Assembly: GCA_022483465.1 (NCBI GenBank)
Contig: JAKVNF010000004.1
Location: 433,713 to 497,712 of the forward strand
Direction: 5' to 3'
From: Lachnospiraceae bacterium
GTDB taxonomy: Bacteria; Bacillota; Clostridia; Lachnospirales; Lachnospiraceae
Length of the DNA: 64,000 bases
The position numbers and the translations under genes were made by a program. Below are positions 58,486-64,000 of the stretch, piece after piece (the stretch's first letter is position 1; each line of letters opens with the position of its first letter). The notes beneath the pieces are model-generated. The model had not been told where the DNA came from. It saw only the letters and a program-made list of their open reading frames with translations, and did no database searches.

Positions 58486-59859
58486 TCAATAGATGATCCG
58501 TCGGATGCAGACATAGGAGCGATAGGTTGCGCTCGAATACTTGATTCCGGTGGAAGGGGTGGAGGCATGTACGATCATGCCGTTTCCGATGTACAGTGCC
58601 ACGTGGCCGGGATAGCAGATGATATCACCGGGCAGGGCATCCGCCAGCGAGCCGACGGCAATGCCGTTGCTGCGCTGTGCCACATCCGTTCTGCCGAGGG
58701 TGTAGCCGAAGTGGGCGTACACACTCATCGTGAAGCCGGAGCAGTCCGTTCCGTTTGTCAGGCTCGTGCCGCCGTAGACGTAGGGGTTGCCGACGAACTG
58801 CACTGCGTAGTTGATCACATCCTGTCCGGTGACACCGGAGGAATTGGACGGCGCAGAACCGGAGGAGACACTCGGCGTGTAGGTGTAGTTGCTCACCGTG
58901 TATCCGCTGCCGGTGCTGGTCGTGGTGGTCGTCGTCGTGCTCTCGGCCACTGTCACGCTGGTGCCGGTGGAAGCTGAGCTGGAGCTGCTACTGCTGCTGG
59001 AGGACGAAGAGGCGGATGCCGCCTTCTGTCTTGCCTTCTCCCGTGCGGCTGCTTCCTCAGCTGCCTTCTTGGCTGCCGCCTCGGCCGCTGCCCTCTGCTG
59101 GGCCTCCTGGGCCGCTGCGATGGCGTTGGTCTGCTCGGTCAGCTGTGCTGCCAGCTTGGTCGCCTCTGCCTGGGCATTGGCGATCCGGGTCTCGTAGTCG
59201 TCATACTGGGCCTGCAGATCAGCCAGCTGGGAGTTCAGAGCTGCCTGCTCCTGCTCCAGACCGAGCTTGGATTCCTCCTGCTCGTCCTTGGCATCCTGCA
59301 GATCCTGCTGATCCTGCTTGACCTGGGCCTGGATCTGCTCGTACTGGTCGAGCATGTTCCGGTCGTACTCGTAGAGCTTGTCCACGTACTGGGCCTTGTT
59401 CAGAAGGTCGGAGAAGGAGGTGGCGGACACCAGGACTTCCATGTAGCTGGAGTCGCCCTTCTCGTACATGTACTTGATGCGCAGCTTCATCGCATCGTAC
59501 TGCTTCTGCTCCTCGGCGACCGCTTCGTCATACTCCTGCTGCTTCTCGTCGATCTGGGTGTCCAGATCGGCGATCTCGCTCTCGAGCATCTGGATGCTGG
59601 CCATGTTCTGGACGAGCTCATCGTTGGTGCTGTCGATCGAGGAACTGACTGCGGCCTGGCTGCTCTCCAGTGCGCTTGCACTGCTCTGTGCCTCACTCAG
59701 GGCACTCTCGGTCTGGCTCTTTTGCTGCTGCAGTTCGGAGATGGTAGCGGCAAAGGCGCTTCCCGCCGGAAGTACCGCAAAGAGAGCGGCCAGCGCAAGG
59801 GGAAGAGCCCCCCGCCGAAGCGCTCTCCTGAGGGTCTTTTGGATCTTGTGATCTCTCAT
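58486..59859 (-). CDS. secreted coiled-coil NlpC/P60 peptidoglycan hydrolase
   Basis: 457 residues from ATG 59857-59859; a TTG at 59877 is possible but has no site either. Sec signal peptide (ALPLALAALFAVLPAGSAFA). A long coiled coil covers about residues 30-270 (Gln/Glu/Ala-rich), followed by a Ser/Thr linker, then the NlpC/P60 Cys peptidase with Cys in GTDCSGFTMSVYAHFGYTLG, His in PGHVALYIGNGMIVHA and a third polar residue in the last strand. It resembles PcsB/CwlO-type cell-division and separation hydrolases controlled by FtsEX through the coiled coil; that partnership is inferred. Confidence 0.9.
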   Translation of the reverse strand: MRDHKIQKTLRRALRRGALPLALAALFAVLPAGSAFAATISELQQQKSQTESALSEAQSSASALESSQAAVSSSIDSTNDELVQNMASIQMLESEIADLDTQIDEKQQEYDEAVAEEQKQYDAMKLRIKYMYEKGDSSYMEVLVSATSFSDLLNKAQYVDKLYEYDRNMLDQYEQIQAQVKQDQQDLQDAKDEQEESKLGLEQEQAALNSQLADLQAQYDDYETRIANAQAEATKLAAQLTEQTNAIAAAQEAQQRAAAEAAAKKAAEEAAAREKARQKAASASSSSSSSSSSSSASTGTSVTVAESTTTTTTTSTGSGYTVSNYTYTPSVSSGSAPSNSSGVTGQDVINYAVQFVGNPYVYGGTSLTNGTDCSGFTMSVYAHFGYTLGRTDVAQRSNGIAVGSLADALPGDIICYPGHVALYIGNGMIVHASTPSTGIKYSSATYRSYVCIRRIIY

Positions 59860-59976
59860 TCGTCTTACCCGTTCCAAATTTATTACGTCTTTGTTACAGA
59901 GGCATTATACGCTCTCACCGGGTCGGTTTCACCGCTTCCTAAGAAAGTTCACAAAAAATTTAAATTTGTGTTCTTA

Positions 59977-61380
59977 TCACAGTTCGCAGTTGCCCACGGT
60001 TCTCGGGAAAGGCAGCACGTCGCGGATGTTCTCCATACCGGTGAGATACATCACGCAGCGCTCAAAGCCCAGGCCGAAGCCGGCGTGGCGCACGGAACCG
60101 TAGCGGCGCAGATCCAGATAGAACTGGTACTGGCTCATGTCCATGTGGAGCTCCTCCATGCGCTTGGTGAGGAGATCCAGGTTGTCCTCTCTCTGGGAAC
60201 CGCCGATGATCTCGCCGATGCCGGGCACCAGGCAGTCGCAGGCGGCGACGGTCTTTCCGTCCGAATTCAGCTTCATGTAGAAGGCCTTGATCTCCTTCGG
60301 ATAGTCGGTGACGAACACCGGCCGGCCGAACTCCTTCTCGGTCAGGAACCGCTCGTGCTCGGTCTGCAGATCGCAGCCCCAGTAGGCCTTGTTCTCGAAC
60401 TCGTCGTTGTGCTGCTCCAGGATCTTGACGGCATCCGTGTAGGTGATCCGGCCGAAGTCGGAGGTGGCCACATGGTGCAGCCGCTCGATCAGGCCCTTGT
60501 CGATGAACTGGTTGAAGAAGGCCATCTCATCCGGCGCGTTCTCCAGCACGTAATTGATGACGTACTTGAGCATGGCCTCTGCCAGCTCCATGTCGTCCTC
60601 CAGGTCTGCAAAGCAGATCTCCGGCTCAATCATCCAGAACTCTGCCGCATGGCGCTGGGTGTTGGATTTCTCTGCGCGGAAAGTCGGTCCGAAGGTGTAG
60701 ACGTTGCGGAAGGCAAAGGCATAGGTCTCCACGTCCAGCTGGCCGGAAACCGTCAGGTTGGTCGGCTTGCCGAAGAAGTCCTTGGAGTAGTCCACCTTTC
60801 CGTCCGGAGTCTTGGGGACGTTGGCCAGATCCAGCGTGGTCACCTGGAACATCTCGCCTGCGCCCTCTGCATCGGAACCGGTGATCTCCGGGGCGTGAAC
60901 ATAGACGAAGTCCCGCTCCTGGAAGAACTTGTGGATCGCATAGGCGGCCAGGGAGCGGACACGCATCACCGCCTCAAAGGTGTTGGTGCGGACCCGAAGG
61001 TGCGGGATCGTGCGCAGGTACTCGAAGCTGTGGCGCTTCTTCTGGAGCGGATAGTCCGCGGAGGACTCGCCCTCCACCTCGACTTTGCTCACCTGCATCT
61101 CCAGGGGCTGCTTTGCCTCGGGGGTTGCAACGATGGTGCCGGTGGCGATGACCGAGGCACCGACGTTGAGCTTTGCGATCTGGGCAAAGTTCTCCAGCTT
61201 GTCGCTGTAGACCAGCTGCAGGTTCTTGAAGCAGGAGCCGTCATCCAGAGCGAGGAATCCGATGCTCTTGGAATCCCGGTTGTTCTTGACCCAGCCGCCG
61301 ACGGTCACTTCTTTGTTGAAGTAGTCCTCCGGCTTGTTGAAGATCTTCAACACATCCACCAACTTGTACTGCTCTCTCAT
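59977..61380 (-). CDS. asnS: asparaginyl-tRNA synthetase
   Basis: 467 residues from ATG 61378-61380 (AGGAGAGG upstream). It charges tRNA-Asn with asparagine. N-terminal OB anticodon-binding fold ([20 protein letters not shown]), then a class II core with motif 2 [19 protein letters not shown] and motif 3 [15 protein letters not shown]. The length and the FRAE...[10 protein letters not shown] signature separate it from AspS. It is a backbone housekeeping gene. Confidence 0.96.
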   Translation of the reverse strand: MREQYKLVDVLKIFNKPEDYFNKEVTVGGWVKNNRDSKSIGFLALDDGSCFKNLQLVYSDKLENFAQIAKLNVGASVIATGTIVATPEAKQPLEMQVSKVEVEGESSADYPLQKKRHSFEYLRTIPHLRVRTNTFEAVMRVRSLAAYAIHKFFQERDFVYVHAPEITGSDAEGAGEMFQVTTLDLANVPKTPDGKVDYSKDFFGKPTNLTVSGQLDVETYAFAFRNVYTFGPTFRAEKSNTQRHAAEFWMIEPEICFADLEDDMELAEAMLKYVINYVLENAPDEMAFFNQFIDKGLIERLHHVATSDFGRITYTDAVKILEQHNDEFENKAYWGCDLQTEHERFLTEKEFGRPVFVTDYPKEIKAFYMKLNSDGKTVAACDCLVPGIGEIIGGSQREDNLDLLTKRMEELHMDMSQYQFYLDLRRYGSVRHAGFGLGFERCVMYLTGMENIRDVLPFPRTVGNCEL

Positions 61381-61435
61381 GGTTTCCGCCTCTCCTATCT
61401 GTAATGCGTGATCAAGCTATCGTCTCTCTTGTCTG

Positions 61436-62737
61436 TTACTCGGTGGCTGCTTCCGTAGCCGCCTCGGTTGCGCTCTCGGTCGCGGCCTCTGTGCTCTCGG
61501 TGGAGCTCTCATCCGAAGGATCGGTCACATCCGCCTTCGTCATCAGGAATTCCAGGACCTTCTGGGACAGCATGTACTCCTTGTAGGCCTTCTTGTCCTC
61601 TTTCTGCTCAAACTCGTCGATGGAGGAGTAGCCCATGGAAGCGGCATCCACAGCGGCCTGGTTCTTGTACTCCCGGCCCGTGATCTTCATACCCTCCTTG
61701 TCGGCCACCGCCTGAATCACGATGTACTGCTTTGCCGTCTCGACGGCCGCATCATGGATGCTGTCGAGGATGGTGGACGTGCTGGAGTCCTCCGCCGCGC
61801 TCTCGGTGGTGTCCTCCGTGGCAGCCTCGGTGGCTGCTTCCGTCGCAGCCTCGGTTGCCGCCTCGGTCACTGCCTCAGTGGCTGCCTCTGTCGCGGCCTC
61901 GGTGGCTGCTTCCGTGGCGCTCTCGGTGCTGCTCTCCGTGGAGCCGGTCCCGGTGACCGCCTCGCGGAAGCTCTCCGCTGTCATGCCGTACTGCTGTGCG
62001 TAGTTCGTGGTGATTTGATCGTCAAGCCGGTCCACCATCTCCGCGGGCGGATCCTTCTTGAAGGTGCTGTTGTCCACCAGGTACTCCAGGATCTTCTGCT
62101 CGACATCGCTGTCGTAGGTCTGCTGTGCCTGCTGCATCAGCTGATCCTTCACGTAGTCCTTGTACTCGTCCACGGTGGTGACACCGGTGATGTTCTGCTG
62201 GGCAACCCAGTCATCGGTGAGCTCCGGGGTGACCTTCTGGGAGATCTTGTTGATGGTGACGGTGAAGACCACGTCCTTGCCCGCCACATCCGTGTTGCCA
62301 TAGTCATCGGGGAACTTCAGGTTCAGGTCCACGGTCTCGCCGACCTTCTTGCCGATGAGGCCGTCCTCGAAGCCGTCAATGAAGCTGCCGGAGCCGATGG
62401 TCAGGTCGTATCCGGTAGCGCTGCCGCCGTCAAACTCCTTGCCGTCGATTTTGCCGGTATAGTCGATGTTGACGATGTCGCCGCTCTGCACCGTATCCCG
62501 GTCCGTGACCTCCTCGGTGGTGGAGCTGGAGCTCAGGGTGTACTGAATGTACATGTTCACGTAGTCATCCGACACGGAGGGCTGTGCCTCCTCCACGGGG
62601 ATCGAGCTGTAGTCGCACAGCTCCACGTAGTCCTCAGCGTTGATGCCGGACAGATAGGCCGGATCCTTCTTTCCGCAGCCCGCAAGGCCAAGCACCATTG
62701 CGCCAGCCAGGACAAGTGCCATGATTCTTTTCTTCAT
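61436..62737 (-). CDS. trigger-factor-like FKBP-type peptidyl-prolyl isomerase lipoprotein
   Basis: 433 residues from ATG 62737. The lipoprotein signal ends LGLAGCGKKD (Cys ~21), so it is anchored outside the membrane, unlike cytoplasmic trigger factor; the ribosome-binding domain is absent. The FKBP domain spans ~residues 85-165 (DIVNIDYTGKIDGKEFDGGS; GSGSFIDGFEDGLIGKKVGE). A Tig C-terminal chaperone region follows (LTDDWVAQQNITGVTTVDEY...). Two stretches of Thr-Glu-Ala-Ala repeats interrupt it: about residues 265-320 in the chaperone domain and again at the extreme C-terminus. It likely helps fold secreted proteins. Confidence 0.88.
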   Translation of the reverse strand: MKKRIMALVLAGAMVLGLAGCGKKDPAYLSGINAEDYVELCDYSSIPVEEAQPSVSDDYVNMYIQYTLSSSSTTEEVTDRDTVQSGDIVNIDYTGKIDGKEFDGGSATGYDLTIGSGSFIDGFEDGLIGKKVGETVDLNLKFPDDYGNTDVAGKDVVFTVTINKISQKVTPELTDDWVAQQNITGVTTVDEYKDYVKDQLMQQAQQTYDSDVEQKILEYLVDNSTFKKDPPAEMVDRLDDQITTNYAQQYGMTAESFREAVTGTGSTESSTESATEAATEAATEAATEAVTEAATEAATEAATEAATEDTTESAAEDSSTSTILDSIHDAAVETAKQYIVIQAVADKEGMKITGREYKNQAAVDAASMGYSSIDEFEQKEDKKAYKEYMLSQKVLEFLMTKADVTDPSDESSTESTEAATESATEAATEAATE

Positions 62738-62901
62738 AAAATTGTTTACCTCTCTGTGGCAGACAGTGCCCCTCTGGGTCTGTCCGCAGTAACCATAAGT
62801 TTAGCACAGCATGAAATGTCTTAAAAGGTCTTTTTTCTTGCCTGAACAGTGCTGGAATGCTAAAATCTATTAGATCATCTGTACTCTCGGAGGTAAGCAT
62901 T

Positions 62902-63447
62902 TTGAAGGATTTGACAACCGGAAACAAGATCGCCATCGGCGTCATTGCGGCGATCGTGGCAGCGCTCATCGTGCTGTTTGTCGTCTTCCACAGGGGAATC
63001 TTCCTCGTTCTCGCCATCGTGACCGCCGTCATCGCAGTGCTCTACTTTCTGGGCACGGTCCTGCAGCGACGTCAGGAACAGCAGGATGAGGCCGTACAGC
63101 AGACCAAGCAGAACATGACCATGCTCGTCATCGACAAGAAGCGGATGAAGATGAAGGATGCGGGCCTTCCCCAGCAGGTCATCGACGCCACACCGAAGAT
63201 GCTCCGCAGGAGCAAGGTCCCGATCGTCAAGGCAAAGGTCGGTCCCCAGATCCTGAACATGGTCTGCGACGAGCGGATCTTCGACTCGATCCCGGTGAAG
63301 AAGCAGATCAAGGCGCAGGTCTCCGGCATCTACATCGTCGGCGCGACGGGGATGAAGGGACAGAAGCTGGTCTCCGACAACCCGAAGAAGAAGAACTGGC
63401 TCTCCCGCCAGATGGACCGGATCCGCAAGGCCGGCGGCGCAGGCTGA
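62902..63447 (+). CDS. membrane-anchored protein of unknown function
   Basis: 181 residues if started at TTG 62902, which has GGAGGT eight bases upstream; an in-frame upstream ATG at 62857 has no site. Two adjacent hydrophobic segments at about residues 9-30 and 32-53, then a long basic soluble part (MLVIDKKRMKMKDAGLPQQV, KAKVGPQILNMVCDERIFDS) ending in a Lys/Arg-rich tail. I do not recognise a named family, though it looks like a conserved Lachnospiraceae protein. It is divergent from the FKBP lipoprotein gene. Confidence 0.8.
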   Translation: MKDLTTGNKIAIGVIAAIVAALIVLFVVFHRGIFLVLAIVTAVIAVLYFLGTVLQRRQEQQDEAVQQTKQNMTMLVIDKKRMKMKDAGLPQQVIDATPKMLRRSKVPIVKAKVGPQILNMVCDERIFDSIPVKKQIKAQVSGIYIVGATGMKGQKLVSDNPKKKNWLSRQMDRIRKAGGAG

Positions 63448-63450
63448 ATA

Positions 63451-63481
63451 CAAAAAACTCGCTGCAGCAGCGAGTTTTTTT
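63451..63481. terminator. bidirectional terminator
   Basis: Perfect stem AAAACTCGCTGC/GCAGCGAGTTTT with a T-run. It serves the plus-strand membrane protein and possibly the minus-strand ispE. Confidence 0.88.
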
Positions 63482-63500
63482 ATGCCTGTTTTCTGCCCGT

Positions 63501-64000
63501 TCAGCTCACCCTGGCCGGGTTCACAAAGTTCGTCCGGAATTTTGCAAAGCCCGGATACTCCTTTTCCAGCCTGGAGAGGGCGCGCTCTGCGTCCTCTCTT
63601 TTTTCGTAGATGCCAAAGACCGTGGGGCCGCTCCCCGTCATCACCGCGTTCAGGGCGCCCTCTTCTTTCAGGACGTTCTCCAGCTCTCCAATGATCGGGT
63701 AGACGCTCCCCGTCTGCTGCTCCAGCACGTTCCCGCACAGGGCAGCCATGCCCGGAAGGTCCCGCTTTTTGATGGCCGCGACCATCCCGTCCACATCCGG
63801 GTGGCGGATGTCTTTTTCCGGGATCGCGTCATATGCCTTGTAGACCCAGGGCGTTGCCACATCGATGTCCGGCTTGACCACCACCAGTTCGCACTGCATC
63901 CAGTCAGGGAGCGGTGTCAGCACCTCGCCGATCCCCTCGCAAAGGGCGGTGCCGCCCGCCACACAGTAGGGAACGTCCGCCCCGAGGGAGAGACCGATCT
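63501..64000 (-). CDS. ispE: 4-diphosphocytidyl-2-C-methyl-D-erythritol kinase, C-terminal part
   Basis: The gene runs off the right edge; about 166 C-terminal residues are present. GHMP-kinase signatures: SLGADVPYCVAGGTALCEGI (with the catalytic Asp in GADVPYC) and the GHMP C-terminal Gly-rich motif AVMTGSGPTVFGIYEK. It phosphorylates CDP-ME in the MEP isoprenoid pathway. It is a backbone housekeeping gene. Confidence 0.93.
   Translation of the reverse strand, partial: IGLSLGADVPYCVAGGTALCEGIGEVLTPLPDWMQCELVVVKPDIDVATPWVYKAYDAIPEKDIRHPDVDGMVAAIKKRDLPGMAALCGNVLEQQTGSVYPIIGELENVLKEEGALNAVMTGSGPTVFGIYEKREDAERALSRLEKEYPGFAKFRTNFVNPARVS

Noticed and set aside
55800-58977. Long plus-strand frames over guaA, dgt and the NlpC gene (411, 420 and 280 codons)
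   Set aside because: Codon-position shadows of well-identified minus-strand housekeeping genes.
59722-62824. Plus-strand frames of 560 and 356 codons over asnS and the FKBP gene
   Set aside because: Antisense shadows; the minus-strand products are unambiguous.

Overview
The window looks like a Gram-positive Clostridia chromosome, most likely Lachnospiraceae. Evidence is a cell-surface trigger-factor-like FKBP lipoprotein, a coiled-coil NlpC/P60 hydrolase, GPH sugar symporters with AraC regulators, and strong AGGAGG ribosome binding sites. Both ends are GC-rich housekeeping-type DNA. The roughly 53 kb between them (about 2.1-55.3 kb) is more AT-rich, full of insertion sequences and broken genes, and is clearly accessory.

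Right flank (55.3-64 kb, mostly minus strand): guaA, a dGTPase, the NlpC/P60 protein, asnS, the FKBP lipoprotein, a small membrane-anchored protein and the start-truncated end of ispE. Left flank (1-1.9 kb): an AraC regulator and the N-terminal part of a GPH sugar symporter.

The accessory block appears to be a pile-up of islands that entered at the 3' end of guaA. The guaA gene ends with codons for ...IELE-stop, followed by a rho-independent hairpin. Further left, in the same orientation, five other sites (2.36, 8.14, 10.97, 21.14 and 31.11 kb) each encode ...ELE-stop. Four of them are followed by a hairpin in the terminator position. Each site is flanked by short repeats spaced 11 bp apart, like integrase arm sites. 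Three of the sites (2.36, 10.97 and 31.11 kb) share the same spacing of an inner TGAACTGTT and TTGTCA/TGACAA repeats. I read these as successive island boundaries, with newer islands nearer guaA. No intact island integrase remains beside guaA.

Cargo between boundaries: an AlbA/Schlafen-type ATP-binding regulator (broken); a HicAB toxin-antitoxin pair with its operator; a lactose module (AraC regulator divergent from lacZ and a GPH symporter); a DUF6462-like excisionase-type gene and a metallophosphoesterase; a MATE exporter with a LacI regulator (broken); a small membrane protein with a Cro/CI regulator; and a YesM/YesN two-component system next to an ABC sugar uptake operon with a GH172 (DUF2961) enzyme and two paralogous binding proteins.

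Mobile DNA: two IS1634-type elements, two IS4-superfamily elements, an IS21 pair, an IS1182-type transposase with an in-frame stop, two full and one truncated IS1595-type elements, and four copies of a ~308 bp MITE that has the IS1595 ends. A complex 11 kb island (44.2-55.2 kb) is bounded by inverted 3' halves of an IS3 element. It carries a recombinase-in-trio (RIT) element, a DUF6431/rve-integrase/AAA-ATPase transposition unit and an IS110-family element with a probable bridge RNA. Target-site duplications are visible for most insertions, so the interrupted genes can be rebuilt: the AlbA regulator, lacI, the YesM kinase and the rve transposase.
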